Source: Vibrio tubiashii ATCC 19109 (lineage in GTDB: Bacteria; Pseudomonadota; Gammaproteobacteria; Enterobacterales; Vibrionaceae). From it: a stretch of 64,000 bases of DNA. The notes beneath the pieces are model-generated. The model was not told the DNA's origin. It made no database searches and saw nothing but the letters and a program-made list of their open reading frames with translations. Positions within the stretch are counted from its first letter, which is position 1. Each line of letters starts with the position of its first letter. Positions 11,283 to 20,880 of this stretch are shown here, piece by piece. Where the stretch lies: assembly GCF_000772105.1 (NCBI RefSeq), contig NZ_CP009354.1, forward strand, positions 248,001 through 312,000, in the 5' to 3' direction. The translations under genes and the position numbers were made by a program.

Positions 11283-11459
11283 ATGGCAACTATTAAAGTA
11301 ACTCAAACTAAAAGCTCAATTGGTCGTCTACCTAAGCACAAAGCGTGTCTTAAAGGTCTAGGCCTTCGTAAAATCAACCACACAGTAGAACTTGAAGATA
11401 CTCCGTGCGTACGCGGTATGATCAACAAGGTTTACTACATGGTTAAAGTTGAGGAGTAA
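11283..11459 (+). CDS. rpmD: 50S ribosomal protein L30
   Basis: Small 50S protein of 58 residues ([20 protein letters not shown]), against 59 in E. coli. ATG at 11283 is chosen. The frame is open from 11256, but that would overlap rpsE and add ten residues not found in the family. Lies 7 bp after rpsE and 5 bp before rplO. Confidence 0.96.
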   Translation: MATIKVTQTKSSIGRLPKHKACLKGLGLRKINHTVELEDTPCVRGMINKVYYMVKVEE

Positions 11460-11464
11460 TCAGA

Positions 11465-11899
11465 ATGCGTTTGAATACTCTATCACCAGCTGCTGGTGCT
11501 AAGACTGCTGCAAAGCGCGTTGGTCGTGGTATCGGTTCTGGCCTAGGTAAGACTGGTGGCCGTGGCCACAAAGGTCAAAAGTCACGTTCTGGCGGTTCAG
11601 TTCGTCCAGGTTTTGAAGGCGGTCAGATGCCTCTAAAACAACGTCTACCAAAATTCGGTTTCACTTCTCGTAAGAGCCTAGTGTCTGCTGAAGTTCGTCT
11701 AGCTGAGCTAGCGAAAGTAACTGGTGACGTAGTAGATCTAAACAGCCTTAAAGCTGCTAACGTTATCACTAAGAACATCGAATTTGTAAAAGTTGTTCTA
11801 TCTGGTGAGCTTAACAAAGCAGTGACTGTAAAAGGTCTACGTGTGACTAAAGGCGCTAAAGCTGCAATCGAAGCTGCAGGCGGTAAAATCGAGGAATAA
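11465..11899 (+). CDS. rplO: 50S ribosomal protein L15
   Basis: Late-assembly 50S protein with a long Gly- and Arg-rich N-terminal extension. 144 residues, with [33 protein letters not shown] and [17 protein letters not shown]. It precedes secY by 20 bp, the conserved order that coordinates ribosome and translocon supply. Confidence 0.98.
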   Translation: MRLNTLSPAAGAKTAAKRVGRGIGSGLGKTGGRGHKGQKSRSGGSVRPGFEGGQMPLKQRLPKFGFTSRKSLVSAEVRLAELAKVTGDVVDLNSLKAANVITKNIEFVKVVLSGELNKAVTVKGLRVTKGAKAAIEAAGGKIEE

Positions 11900-11919
11900 T
11901 CTCGAGGAACGAGGTACAG

Positions 11920-13254
11920 ATGGCTAAGAAACCAGGACAAGATTTTCGTAGTGCTCAGAGCGGCTTAAGTGAACTAAAGTCGCGCTTGTTATTCGTAATT
12001 GGTGCACTTTTAGTATTCCGAGCCGGCTCTTTCGTGCCGATTCCTGGTATTGACGCTGCTGTACTTGCCGAATTGTTCGACCAGCAAAAAGGTACCATCG
12101 TAGAAATGTTTAACATGTTCTCCGGTGGTGCTCTTGAGCGTGCATCTATATTAGCGTTGGGCATCATGCCGTATATTTCGGCATCTATTGTTGTCCAACT
12201 GCTAACTGTAGTTCATCCAGCGTTAGCTGAACTCAAAAAAGAGGGTGAAGCAGGCCGTCGTAAGATCAGCCAATATACACGCTACGGCACGCTTGTACTT
12301 GCAACATTCCAAGCTATTGGTATTGCAACTGGCTTACCAAACATGGTCGATAATCTGGTTGTTATCAACCAAACCATGTTTACGCTAATTGCTACCGTAA
12401 GTTTAGTAACCGGCACCATGTTCCTAATGTGGTTAGGTGAACAAATTACAGAGCGCGGAATCGGTAACGGTATTTCGTTACTAATCTTTGCAGGTATTGT
12501 TGCTGGATTGCCTTCTGCAATCGGTCAAACAATCGAGCAAGCGCGTCAAGGTGAATTGCATGTACTTCTTCTGCTGTTGATTGGTGTACTTGCTTTTGCA
12601 GTTATTTACTTCGTTGTTTTCATGGAGCGTGGTCAGCGTCGAATCGTTGTTAACTACGCGAAGCGTCAACAAGGTCGTAAAGTATTTGCTGCGCAAAGCA
12701 CTCACTTGCCACTTAAAATTAATATGGCAGGTGTTATTCCAGCAATCTTCGCATCGAGCATTATCCTGTTCCCAGGGACATTGGCTCAGTGGTTTGGTCA
12801 GAACGGTGAGAGCAGCGCGTTCGGTTGGTTAACTGACGTGTCTTTGGCTCTTAGCCCAGGTCAACCTCTGTATGTAATGCTATATGCAGCAGCGATTATT
12901 TTCTTCTGTTTCTTCTACACGGCGTTGGTTTTCAACCCGCGTGAAACAGCAGATAACTTGAAGAAGTCCGGTGCATTCGTACCCGGCATCCGCCCAGGTG
13001 AGCAGACAGCTAAGTATATTGATAAAGTAATGACGCGTTTAACCTTAGCAGGTGCGTTATACATTACCTTTATCTGTCTGATTCCAGAGTTCATGATGGT
13101 CGCGTGGAACGTACGTTTCTACTTCGGCGGTACATCTCTACTAATCGTAGTGGTTGTTATCATGGACTTTATGGCACAGGTACAGACTCATCTGATGTCT
13201 CAACAGTATGATTCTGTGTTGAAGAAAGCAAATCTGAAAGGCTATGGCCGTTAA
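11920..13254 (+). CDS. secY: Protein translocase subunit SecY
   Basis: Central channel of the Sec translocon in the inner membrane, working with SecE, SecG and SecA. 444 residues with the ten hydrophobic spans expected. Visible motifs are the N-terminal [13 protein letters not shown], the plug-region [20 protein letters not shown], the cytoplasmic loop [20 protein letters not shown], and the C-terminal loop [18 protein letters not shown] that contacts SecA and the ribosome. Encoded within the spc operon as in E. coli. Confidence 0.98.
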   Translation: MAKKPGQDFRSAQSGLSELKSRLLFVIGALLVFRAGSFVPIPGIDAAVLAELFDQQKGTIVEMFNMFSGGALERASILALGIMPYISASIVVQLLTVVHPALAELKKEGEAGRRKISQYTRYGTLVLATFQAIGIATGLPNMVDNLVVINQTMFTLIATVSLVTGTMFLMWLGEQITERGIGNGISLLIFAGIVAGLPSAIGQTIEQARQGELHVLLLLLIGVLAFAVIYFVVFMERGQRRIVVNYAKRQQGRKVFAAQSTHLPLKINMAGVIPAIFASSIILFPGTLAQWFGQNGESSAFGWLTDVSLALSPGQPLYVMLYAAAIIFFCFFYTALVFNPRETADNLKKSGAFVPGIRPGEQTAKYIDKVMTRLTLAGALYITFICLIPEFMMVAWNVRFYFGGTSLLIVVVVIMDFMAQVQTHLMSQQYDSVLKKANLKGYGR

Positions 13255-13293
13255 TTCGGCGGTAGACTCAGATTTCATTTACGGAGTTTAGCA

Positions 13294-13407
13294 ATGAAAG
13301 TTCGTGCTTCCGTTAAAAAAATCTGCCGTAACTGTAAAGTTATCAAGCGTAACGGTGTCGTTCGCGTGATTTGCAGTGAGCCAAAGCACAAGCAACGCCA
13401 AGGCTAA
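13294..13407 (+). CDS. rpmJ: 50S ribosomal protein L36 (zinc-binding form)
   Basis: A very short gene of 37 residues: [20 protein letters not shown], then [13 protein letters not shown]. Cys11, Cys14, Cys27 and His32 form the zinc ribbon of the zinc-containing form. ACGGAG precedes the start at a good distance. It is the last gene of the spc operon, 39 bp after secY. Identity is clear despite the size. Confidence 0.96.
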
Positions 13408-13434
13408 TTAGCAGAAATTTTTACTTGTAATATA

Positions 13435-13570
13435 AGGTAGTGTCGAGTATATTCCTCGGCCTACCTTTTGCGTGCAAAAGAAGTAGTATTCCGCAGCGTA
13501 TCCATAACGGGCTTTGCTGCGGCTAATTCTTTTATGAAACACTAGGAGTGAATAATGGCCCGTATAGCAG
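13435..13570 (+). promoter_or_regulatory. Alpha operon leader (S4-responsive pseudoknot type)
   Basis: A stem-loop (AAGGTAG at about 13435 with CTACCTT at about 13461) is followed by a leader that keeps hallmarks of the E. coli alpha operon ribosome-binding-site RNA. These are AACGGGCTTT with flanking complementary arms, then AGGAGTG immediately before an rpsM start beginning GGCCCGTATAGCAGGC. In E. coli, S4 binds this pseudoknot and represses the operon. The fold was judged by eye only. Confidence 0.7.
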
Positions 13571-13911
13571 GCATTAACATTCCTGATCAAAAACATGCTG
13601 TGATTGCACTAACGTCAATCTACGGCATCGGTAAGACTCGCTCTCAAGCTATCCTAGCTGAAGTGGGTATTGCTGAAGATGTTAAGATCAGTGAACTATC
13701 TGAAGAGCAGATCGATCAACTGCGTGATGGTGTAGCTAAATACACTGTAGAGGGTGATCTACGTCGTGAAGTATCAATGAACATCAAGCGTCTTATGGAC
13801 CTTGGCTGTTACCGTGGTCTTCGTCATCGTCGCAGTCTACCACTACGTGGACAGCGTACTAAAACCAATGCTCGCACCCGTAAGGGTCCGCGTAAGCCGA
13901 TCAAGAAATAA
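13555..13911 (+). CDS. rpsM: 30S ribosomal protein S13
   Basis: Head protein contacting P-site tRNA and forming intersubunit bridges B1a and B1b. 118 residues. [20 protein letters not shown] at the start, a helix-hairpin-helix-like [14 protein letters not shown], and a basic C-terminal tail [20 protein letters not shown]. First gene of the alpha operon. Its start lies inside the leader RNA fold. Confidence 0.98.
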   Translation: MARIAGINIPDQKHAVIALTSIYGIGKTRSQAILAEVGIAEDVKISELSEEQIDQLRDGVAKYTVEGDLRREVSMNIKRLMDLGCYRGLRHRRSLPLRGQRTKTNARTRKGPRKPIKK

Positions 13912-13923
13912 TCGGGAAGGTAG

Positions 13924-14319
<396 letters not shown>

Positions 14320-14346
14320 CGTTTTTTAGATTACTGGAGAAAGATC

Positions 14347-14967
14347 ATGGCAAGATATTTGGGTCCTAAGCTGAAGCTTAGCCGTCGCGAAGGTACTGAC
14401 TTATTCCTTAAGTCTGGTGTACGCGCGATCGATACCAAGTGTAAAATTGATAACGCACCAGGTGTACACGGCGCTCGTCGCGGTCGTCTATCTGAGTATG
14501 GCGTTCAGCTTCGTGAGAAGCAAAAAGTTCGTCGTATGTACGGCGTTCTAGAAAAACAATTCCGTAACTACTACAAAGAAGCTGCACGTCTTAAAGGCAA
14601 TACAGGTGAAAACCTGCTTCAGCTTCTTGAAGGTCGTCTTGATAACGTAGTTTACCGCATGGGCTTTGGCGCAACTCGCGCAGAAGCACGTCAGCTAGTT
14701 AGCCACAAAGCTATCCTAGTTAACGGTAAAGTTGTAAACATTCCTTCTTTCAAAGTTGCGGCTAATGACGTTGTATCTATCCGCGAGAAAGCTAAACAGC
14801 AATCTCGTATCAAGGCTGCTCTAGAAGTTGCTGATCAACGTGAAAAACCAACTTGGATTGAAGTAGATGGCGGTAAGATGGAAGGTACATTCAAGCGTAT
14901 GCCTGAACGTTCAGATCTATCTGCTGATATCAACGAACAATTGATCGTCGAGCTTTACTCTAAGTAA
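14347..14967 (+). CDS. rpsD: 30S ribosomal protein S4
   Basis: Primary 16S-binding protein, decoding-fidelity factor and repressor of the alpha operon. 206 residues, the E. coli length. [20 protein letters not shown] opens the protein. The S4 RNA-binding domain lies at about residues 94-155 ([35 protein letters not shown]). Confidence 0.98.
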   Translation: MARYLGPKLKLSRREGTDLFLKSGVRAIDTKCKIDNAPGVHGARRGRLSEYGVQLREKQKVRRMYGVLEKQFRNYYKEAARLKGNTGENLLQLLEGRLDNVVYRMGFGATRAEARQLVSHKAILVNGKVVNIPSFKVAANDVVSIREKAKQQSRIKAALEVADQREKPTWIEVDGGKMEGTFKRMPERSDLSADINEQLIVELYSK

Positions 14968-14991
14968 GGTTTAAATTAAAGAGAGGACACA

Positions 14992-15984
14992 ATGCAGGGT
15001 TCTGTAACAGAATTTCTTAAGCCACGTCTTGTTGACATCGAACAGGTTAGCACGACTCACGCAAAAGTAACTCTTGAGCCATTAGAGCGTGGTTTTGGCC
15101 ATACTCTTGGTAATGCACTTCGCCGTATTCTTCTATCTTCTATGCCAGGTTGTGCTGTAACAGAAGTAGAAATCGAAGGCGTACTTCATGAGTACAGCAC
15201 TAAAGAAGGCGTTCAAGAAGATATTCTTGAAATCCTACTTAACCTTAAGGGTTTAGCTGTACGTGTTGCCGAAGGCAAAGATGAAGTGTTCATTACTTTG
15301 AACAAATCAGGCTCGGGCCCTGTGGTTGCAGGTGACATCACCCATGATGGTGATGTAGAGATCGCTAACCCTGAACACGTTATTTGTCACCTAACAGATG
15401 ACAACGCTGAGATCGCAATGCGCATCAAAGTTGAACGTGGTCGTGGTTATGTTCCGGCTTCGGCTCGTATCCATACTGAAGAAGATGAGCGTCCAATTGG
15501 TCGCCTACTGGTTGACGCTACGTACAGCCCAGTAGACAAGATTGCTTACTCTGTTGAAGCGGCTCGTGTAGAGCAGCGCACAGACTTAGACAAGCTTGTT
15601 ATCGATATGGAAACGAACGGTACTCTAGACCCTGAGGAAGCAATCCGTCGTGCAGCTACTATCCTAGCTGAGCAATTGGATGCGTTCGTAGATCTACGTG
15701 ATGTACGTGTACCTGAGGAGAAGGAAGAGAAGCCAGAATTCGATCCGATCCTACTGCGTCCTGTAGACGATCTTGAACTAACAGTTCGCTCTGCTAACTG
15801 TCTGAAAGCAGAAGCGATTCACTACATCGGTGATCTTGTACAGCGTACTGAGGTTGAGCTACTTAAAACGCCTAACCTGGGTAAAAAATCTCTTACAGAG
15901 ATCAAAGACGTACTTGCATCACGTGGTCTTTCTCTTGGCATGCGCCTAGAAAACTGGCCACCAGCGTCTATCGCTGAAGATTAA
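14992..15984 (+). CDS. rpoA: RNA polymerase alpha subunit
   Basis: Scaffold of the RNA polymerase core. 330 residues against 329 in E. coli. The N-terminal dimerisation domain carries [20 protein letters not shown]. The C-terminal domain (about 250-325) carries [20 protein letters not shown] and [17 protein letters not shown], the surface that contacts UP elements and activators. Between rpsD and rplQ as usual. Confidence 0.98.
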   Translation: MQGSVTEFLKPRLVDIEQVSTTHAKVTLEPLERGFGHTLGNALRRILLSSMPGCAVTEVEIEGVLHEYSTKEGVQEDILEILLNLKGLAVRVAEGKDEVFITLNKSGSGPVVAGDITHDGDVEIANPEHVICHLTDDNAEIAMRIKVERGRGYVPASARIHTEEDERPIGRLLVDATYSPVDKIAYSVEAARVEQRTDLDKLVIDMETNGTLDPEEAIRRAATILAEQLDAFVDLRDVRVPEEKEEKPEFDPILLRPVDDLELTVRSANCLKAEAIHYIGDLVQRTEVELLKTPNLGKKSLTEIKDVLASRGLSLGMRLENWPPASIAED

Positions 15985-16009
15985 TCGATAAAGTTAGAAG
16001 GATTAGGTC

Positions 16010-16390
16010 ATGCGCCATCGTAAGAGTGGTCGTCAACTCAACCGCAACAGCTCACATCGTAAAGCGATGTTTAGCAACATGGCTAGCTCTCTAGTACGTC
16101 ATGAAGTTATCAAGACTACACTGCCAAAAGCAAAAGAGCTACGTCGCGTAGTTGAGCCTTTGATTACACTAGCTAAGACTGACAGCGTTGCTAACCGTCG
16201 TCTAGCATTTGCACGTACTCGTGACAACGAAGTAGTTGCAAAACTATTTAACGAACTAGGTCCACGTTTTGCTGCTCGTCAGGGCGGTTACACTCGTATC
16301 CTAAAAGCTGGTTTCCGTACTGGTGATAAAGCTCCAATGGCTTACATTGAGCTTGTAGATCGCCCAGCTGCTGAAGAAGCTGCTGAGTAA
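16010..16390 (+). CDS. rplQ: 50S ribosomal protein L17
   Basis: 50S protein near the exit tunnel. 126 residues, starting [20 protein letters not shown], with the conserved [20 protein letters not shown]. Last gene of the alpha operon; an intrinsic terminator follows within 25 bp. Confidence 0.98.
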   Translation: MRHRKSGRQLNRNSSHRKAMFSNMASSLVRHEVIKTTLPKAKELRRVVEPLITLAKTDSVANRRLAFARTRDNEVVAKLFNELGPRFAARQGGYTRILKAGFRTGDKAPMAYIELVDRPAAEEAAE

Positions 16391-16407
16391 TCAGGTTCGT
16401 AAGAACG

Positions 16408-16437
16408 AAAAAGCCGAGCATTAGCTCGGCTTTTTTG
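16408..16437 (+). terminator. Alpha operon terminator
   Basis: GCCGAGC and GCTCGGC form a stem with an ATTA loop (16413-16430), preceded by A residues and followed by TTTTTT. Confidence 0.9.
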
Positions 16438-16444
16438 CGTCTGG

Positions 16445-16603
16445 AGATCAGGAACGGACTTCGTCCTGCGGGATAACTGGAACGCTGCGCTTATGGAAAA
16501 CGGGATCGGGCTTCGCCCTTCTAGAGTGAGCGTCGACACAATGGTGAAAGAACCTTTGGAGCGAAAGTATTGACAGGACTTGTTCTCTGGAAGAGATAAT
16601 AAT
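16445..16603. repeat. Composite repeat locus 2: hairpin-unit block
   Basis: Three short hairpin units lie in a row: GGAACGGACTTCGTCC (16451-16466), GGAACGCTGCGC (about 16479-16490) and GGGCTTCGCCC (16508-16518). They are joined by GGATAACT- and GGAAAACGGGAT-type linkers. The same kinds of units occur at 2.2 and 60.1 kb. Non-coding sequence follows to the octamer array. Confidence 0.75.
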
Positions 16604-16800
16604 CCAGCTCTCCAGCTCTCCAGCTCTCCAGCTCTCCAGCTCTCCAGCTCTCCAGCTCTCCAGCTCTCCAGCTCTCCAGCTCTCCAGCTCTCCAGCTCTC
16701 CAGCTCTCCAGCTCTCCAGCTCTCCAGCTCTCCAGCTCTCCAGCTCTCCAGCTCTCCAGCTCTCCAGCTCTCCAGCTCTCCAGCTCTCCAGCTCTCCAGC
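16604..16800. repeat. Octamer tandem array, about 24.6 copies of GCTCTCCA
   Basis: The 8-bp unit (CCAGCTCT in this phase) repeats without any mismatch for 197 bp. The array ends 2 bp before the stop codon of the convergently oriented lipoprotein gene. Because 8 is not a multiple of 3, reading through it gives an artificial peptide repeating LQLSSSPA in one frame, which I do not regard as a gene. Perfect homogeneity suggests recent expansion. Confidence 0.97.
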
Positions 16801-16802
16801 TT

Positions 16803-17300
16803 TTACTGCCAGATTGTACCTAAGCTGCCCAACAACCCGCTGCTTGCACCTTGGCTTTGCAATGCACTTAAGATGATAGGGGTGAAGGTTGAGATCAGAG
16901 AAGGGTCCATTCCTAATGCTGAAAACGCGCTCTTAACGGATTCGTTATTAGCAATCATGGTGCTTAAACCACTCGATTGAAGAGAGTCAAAACCAGGAAT
17001 AAGGCTCGCCATCTCACTGGTTTCGCTGCCACTTAACGAGTTTTGCGCTAAGGCTAACATCGAACCGAGTCCGCCTATCGCTTGTTCAGAAGAAACATTG
17101 GCATTGCTTTGTAGGGCTGAAACTAAATCTGTCTCTGCTGCACCTTGCGCAGACCATGCTTGAACCGCTCCCATTAATGCTGCGTTGGCAATTGTCCCAT
17201 AATTGCTTTCAGTCGTACTTGCCTGACCATCGCTTGAAGTACTTTGGCATCCTATTAAAGCAAGACTGGCTAAAGTCGCTACTGCTAATTTCTTGTACAT
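16803..17300 (-). CDS. DUF2780-type lipoprotein
   Basis: Predicted outer- or inner-membrane lipoprotein of unknown function with 165 residues. The start is ATG at 17300 after AGGAGAGACA; a six-residue longer start is possible but lacks such a site. The signal peptide MYKKLAVATLASLALIGCQS has a lipobox LIGC with Cys18 as the lipidated residue. The rest is Ala-, Ser-, Gly- and Leu-rich, with a helical pattern typical of DUF2780 proteins (IGGLGSMLALAQNSL, ILSALQSQG). The stop codon almost touches the octamer array, so array-length changes would alter its mRNA 3' end. Family assignment is from memory of the pattern, so moderate. Confidence 0.8.
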   Translation of the reverse strand: MYKKLAVATLASLALIGCQSTSSDGQASTTESNYGTIANAALMGAVQAWSAQGAAETDLVSALQSNANVSSEQAIGGLGSMLALAQNSLSGSETSEMASLIPGFDSLQSSGLSTMIANNESVKSAFSALGMDPSLISTFTPIILSALQSQGASSGLLGSLGTIWQ

Positions 17301-17354
17301 TGTCTCTCCTTGTTTCAATAGTACCTATACGCGTTGTTCTGATAAGTATCATAC

Positions 17355-17384
17355 ATAAAAAACGGCGACACAATGGTCGCCGTT
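17355..17384 (-). terminator. fklB terminator
   Basis: Read on the minus strand, AACGGCGAC and GTCGCCGTT form a 9-bp stem with loop CATTGT, followed by TTTTT. Confidence 0.85.
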
Positions 17385-17409
17385 ATACATGCTTAAATTT
17401 CTTAAGAAA

Positions 17410-18030
17410 TTAAAGGATGTCTAGAAGTTCTACTTCAAATACTAGAGCAGCAAATGGAGGGATAGCAGCACCTGCGCCACGCTCACCGTATGCTAGGTCT
17501 TGTGGGATGTATAGTTTCCACTTAGAACCTACAGGCATTAGTTGAAGTGCTTCAACCCAACCTTTGATTACGCCAGTTACTGGGAACTCAGCAGGTTGAC
17601 CGCGAGATACAGAGCTGTCGAAAACAGTACCGTCAGTTAGCTCACCGTGGTAGTGAACACGAACTTGCTTGTCAGAAGTTGGGATTTCGCCAGTACCTTC
17701 AGTGATGATTTCGTACTGTAGGCCAGACTCAAGAACAGTCACTTCTGGACGTAGAGCGTTGTCTTTTAGGAACGCTTCGCCGTCAGCTGCTGCTACTTTA
17801 GCTGCTTCTTGACGTGCTGCTTCAACGCGAGTGTGTAGCTCTTGTAGTGCGTTGTTGATCTCGTCGATTTCGATAGCTGGTTGCTCACCAACTAGTGCAG
17901 TTGCGATACCAGCAGCGATAGCGTCAACGTTTAGACCTTCAAGACCAGAACCAGCAAGTTGCTGACCCATTTGTAGACCGATACCGTAGCTAGCTTTCTG
18001 CTCTACAGTCTCAAATTTAACTTCAGACAT
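17410..18030 (-). CDS. fklB: FKBP-type peptidyl-prolyl isomerase FklB (FKBP22)
   Basis: Cis-trans prolyl isomerase and chaperone. 206 residues, the same as E. coli FKBP22. The N-terminal helical dimerisation domain (1-100) has [13 protein letters not shown]. The FKBP domain (about 110-206) has [38 protein letters not shown] and [20 protein letters not shown], which include the aromatic and acidic active-site residues. No signal peptide, so cytoplasmic. Divergent from the ytfB/oapA-like gene, the same neighbourhood as in E. coli. Confidence 0.95.
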   Translation of the reverse strand: MSEVKFETVEQKASYGIGLQMGQQLAGSGLEGLNVDAIAAGIATALVGEQPAIEIDEINNALQELHTRVEAARQEAAKVAAADGEAFLKDNALRPEVTVLESGLQYEIITEGTGEIPTSDKQVRVHYHGELTDGTVFDSSVSRGQPAEFPVTGVIKGWVEALQLMPVGSKWKLYIPQDLAYGERGAGAAIPPFAALVFEVELLDIL

Positions 18031-18258
18031 GTTGTCTCTCTTTATATGGTGTATAAAGGGTAAAGGATACCAGTTATAGCTTTGTTATGAAACGGTCGAG
18101 CCTAGATAGTCTCTCGCCACATTGTGCGATTAAGATCGACTTTTAACGACATTTTATCGAAATTTAACTGGGCTATTACCTTCAATGCTTAAAAATCCTA
18201 TACTCATAAGCGCTTGGTTTTTATACTTGTAGCGAAGGCCGTTTGGAGACAAGGTGCG

Positions 18259-18831
18259 ATGAATCGCAGAAAGAAAAAGAAACAGCAGCAGGTGGATTAC
18301 GTTGAATTGGCAAAAGCCAAGCTCAACCAGATTGATTGGCAGCAGATTAAGCAGACTATTCTAGATAAATGGAACTTGTTACCTAGGCTGCATCAACGTG
18401 CACTTATGGTGATTACTCCTTTGCTATTGGTGTTACTTGTTATCCCAATCCCTGAAGCTCAAACCGAAACAGAGCCGGCAGTTTCTTCTAACACTCAACG
18501 TGTCGAAGTTGATATCAATACCCGTAGTCTGAGTGAGCAAAAAAGCGCAGAGCAGGATTCACTCGTTTCTAAAGCTTGGAATGAGTATGAAGTTAAAAGT
18601 GGTGATACCTTAGCTCAAGTTTTTCGTAGTAACGGCTTAGCTATGGCTGACCTTAATGCCTTGGTAAAGGTCGAGGGTTCGGATAAGCCTTTGAGTAGAA
18701 TTAAAAAAGGTCAGCTCGTGCGATTTAAACTAGCCGAAAACGGCCAGCTTGATATCTTACAGCTTGAAAAAAGCAATCAGTCCGTTATGTTCTTCCGACT
18801 TTCAGATGGCGGATTTGGTCGCAGTAAGTAA
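18259..18831 (+). CDS. OapA/YtfB-family LysM-like membrane protein
   Basis: Cell-envelope protein of the opacity-associated protein A family. In E. coli, YtfB is tied to cell division and glycan binding. 190 residues from ATG 18259; the frame is open from 18214, but AAGG fits this start better. A basic cytoplasmic tail (MNRRKKKKQQQ) is followed by one membrane span near residue 50-65 (VITPLLLVLLVIPIP), a Ser- and Glu-rich linker, and a C-terminal LysM-like OapA domain (YEVKSGDTLAQVFRSNGLAM and SRIKKGQLVRF). Divergent from fklB. Its 3' end overlaps the convergent EamA gene by 55 bp. Confidence 0.85.
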   Translation: MNRRKKKKQQQVDYVELAKAKLNQIDWQQIKQTILDKWNLLPRLHQRALMVITPLLLVLLVIPIPEAQTETEPAVSSNTQRVEVDINTRSLSEQKSAEQDSLVSKAWNEYEVKSGDTLAQVFRSNGLAMADLNALVKVEGSDKPLSRIKKGQLVRFKLAENGQLDILQLEKSNQSVMFFRLSDGGFGRSK

Positions 18832-19685
18832 TTGACTCTAAATAGTTTCAACACCGCTTTCCATGGCATTAGGGGAAGGATAATCATCACTATCCCTAAT
18901 GCTGTTAGCCAATCTGGCACTTCATCAAACCACATCACACCAAACAGCGCGACAAACACTAACCCAGAATTTTCGGCCACTGCGATTGAGCTGGCTGGCG
19001 AGCGTTGGTAGGCCATCACCGCAAAACCATTGTAGGTCAGAATCAAGGCAGCACTGGCTAAGATTAGCAGTAAGTGGTTATTCGATATCGGCTGCCAGTA
19101 AAGCAGCGCCAGTATACCTGATACTGGCAGTGATAGGACTGATGTCCAAAACAGAGTACTGACGACCGTTTGCTGGCTAGGTAGCTTTCGTGCGCTTATG
19201 TTAAACAGGGCAAGAGTGAAGGTTGTTCCGAGTGCAAACAGGGCTGCCCAGTGAAACTCCGATGGCCTCAGCACCACCATCACTCCAGCAAATCCAAAAA
19301 TGGTTGCCGCACTGCGTTGAAGTGTTGGTTTCTCTCCAAGTAACACAATCGCTAACGGCAGCATGAGTAAGGGGGCTGCATAGAATACTGCATTGGCCGT
19401 CGCCAAGGTTAAGTGGGTGATAGCGACAACCATGCATCCACTGCCAATTAAGATCAGATGCGCTCTGAGCAAATTTAACTTGGGACTGTACATCTTTCTT
19501 TGTGGCTGCGATTGTTTCCACCATAAAGGAAAAATAACCGCAGCAGAGAGTAATTGGCGAATGAAGATGTACTGAAAGGTTGATACCTCACCATCAAGCA
19601 GCTTCACAGCGACATCGGAAAGAGAAGCTGCGAAGTTGCCAATCACTAGCAGTAGGATAGCGACGTAGGTTGCAGAGAGAGCCAA
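18777..19685 (-). CDS. EamA-family (DMT superfamily) transporter
   Basis: Drug/metabolite-type inner-membrane transporter with 302 residues and about ten hydrophobic spans arranged as two EamA halves (about 10-140 and 150-290). First span: AILLLVIGNFAASLSDVAVK. The second half has LTYNGFAVMAYQRSPASSIA and a glutamate-rich loop, then MIILPLM. The substrate cannot be inferred. Two bp downstream of the ElaA-like gene, so probably one operon. Its last 55 bp overlap the 3' end of the oppositely oriented OapA-like gene. Confidence 0.85.
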   Translation of the reverse strand: MALSATYVAILLLVIGNFAASLSDVAVKLLDGEVSTFQYIFIRQLLSAAVIFPLWWKQSQPQRKMYSPKLNLLRAHLILIGSGCMVVAITHLTLATANAVFYAAPLLMLPLAIVLLGEKPTLQRSAATIFGFAGVMVVLRPSEFHWAALFALGTTFTLALFNISARKLPSQQTVVSTLFWTSVLSLPVSGILALLYWQPISNNHLLLILASAALILTYNGFAVMAYQRSPASSIAVAENSGLVFVALFGVMWFDEVPDWLTALGIVMIILPLMPWKAVLKLFRVNYLLRPNPPSESRKNITD

Positions 19686-19687
19686 GG

Positions 19688-20140
19688 CTACTTTTCCAAT
19701 TTCATATCAATGTGTGGGATATCATCTTCTAAGTACATAGCGGATGTTTGAACAAAGCCGTGTCGTTGATAAAAAGAGGCTAAGTGTTCTTGTGCGCCAA
19801 TTTCAATCGACTCACTGGGCCATAATGATTCACAATCTGCCAAGGCTTGTTGCAGTAGTTTATGACCTAAACCACCACCTCTATGACTTTCCTTAGTGGC
19901 AACACGACCAATACTCACTGACGGATAACTGATTCCTTTAGGTAACAAACGTGCGCAAGCTATTAGCTCATCATCTTGATAACCGAGTAGGTGGAAAACG
20001 CCCAATTGGTGGTCTTTATCATCCAGCTCTGGGTAAGGACAAGTTTGTTCGACGACGAAGACGTCGACTCGAAGTTTTAGCAGCGTATACAGTTGCTCTG
20101 TGGTGAGGTCGGAAAAAGGTTTGAGTTGCCAAGTAATCAT
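19688..20140 (-). CDS. ElaA-like GNAT N-acetyltransferase
   Basis: GNAT-fold acetyltransferase of the ElaA family with 150 residues. LRVDVFVVEQTCPYPELDDKD is the ElaA signature near the N-terminus. The acetyl-CoA binding segment is VATKESHRGGGLGHKLLQQA (motif A, R/Q-x-x-G-x-G/A). The C-terminal FYQRHGF is the usual GNAT motif B. The substrate is unknown. Likely co-transcribed with the EamA transporter. Confidence 0.88.
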   Translation of the reverse strand: MITWQLKPFSDLTTEQLYTLLKLRVDVFVVEQTCPYPELDDKDHQLGVFHLLGYQDDELIACARLLPKGISYPSVSIGRVATKESHRGGGLGHKLLQQALADCESLWPSESIEIGAQEHLASFYQRHGFVQTSAMYLEDDIPHIDMKLEK

Positions 20141-20210
20141 TGTTTATCTGTCTTGCTGTTGTTGATATCGCCAATGTAGCAAGACAGTTTTCGATGGGCA
20201 TTAACAATTG

Positions 20211-20774
20211 TTAACTTTGGCTGCGCTTTTTGATTCGGCTTAGGCTAATTGGAGTAATCCCAAGATACGCTGCGATCTGATAATCGTTGAGGCGTTCAAG
20301 TAAGTTAGGGTAATGCTGGCAGAAAAGTTCATAACGCTCTTCTGGGCTGTAGAGCAACATAAAGCGTTCTTTGTTTTCTTTATACATCAGCTGAGTTTCA
20401 AGCAGCTTGAGGTAAATACTGTGTTTTTGCTCGCGCCATACCCGTAAGGTCTCAATAGGTAGAGAGAGCAAGGTGCACTGGGTTAGAGACTCAAGCAAGT
20501 AAGGGGAGGGTTGTTGGTTGACCAAGCTTTCAAAACCGATGATCCAGTCATTCTCCCAATAGAACTCTTTACTGAACTCTTTGCCTTTATCGGTTAGATA
20601 CGCCGAGTGGCACATTCCATCTAACAAAAAGAAAATCTCTTCAGCGACTTCCCCTTGATGTAACAGAATATGGCGAGTAGGCAGTTCAATCAATTGCGCT
20701 GATTGAGTGAGTTGTTCTATTTCAGGTTGCGTGAATCCGTTTTGTGACAGTTGCTGATGGAAAGCGTCAAACAT
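20211..20774 (-). CDS. Crp/Fnr-family transcriptional regulator
   Basis: Regulator with an N-terminal cyclic-nucleotide-binding fold (LPTRHILLHQGEVAEEIFFL, LDGMCHSAY) and a short C-terminal helix-turn-helix (LNDYQIAAYLGITPISLSRI). No Fe-S cysteine cluster of the FNR type is seen, and the ligand is unknown. ATG at 20774 gives 187 residues (MFDAFHQQ). Another in-frame ATG is at 20810. The farthest (20852) lies inside the cpdB terminator and is unlikely. No ribosome binding site is convincing for any start, so the N-terminus is uncertain. Confidence 0.8.
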   Translation of the reverse strand: MFDAFHQQLSQNGFTQPEIEQLTQSAQLIELPTRHILLHQGEVAEEIFFLLDGMCHSAYLTDKGKEFSKEFYWENDWIIGFESLVNQQPSPYLLESLTQCTLLSLPIETLRVWREQKHSIYLKLLETQLMYKENKERFMLLYSPEERYELFCQHYPNLLERLNDYQIAAYLGITPISLSRIKKRSQS

Positions 20775-20832
20775 AATGGCAAAAATCTTACGTAGATGAA
20801 GAGCGGTCATTTTAAGATAAACGTTAACCAAT

Positions 20833-20862
20833 AAAAAAGCCGCAATTTTCATTGCGGCTTTC
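20833..20862 (-). terminator. cpdB terminator
   Basis: On the minus strand, AAGCCGCAAT and ATTGCGGCTT form a stem around GAAA, followed by a TTTTTT run. Confidence 0.88.
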
Positions 20863-20880
20863 AGTTAGTTTAATGAAGTG

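Noticed and set aside
16604..16800. Octamer array as a CRISPR array
   Set aside because: Units are 8 bp with no spacers, and no cas gene is present.
16580..16876. Open frame encoding a peptide that repeats LQLSSSPA
   Set aside because: It is only the 8-bp array read through; it has no ribosome binding site and overlaps the lipoprotein gene antisense.
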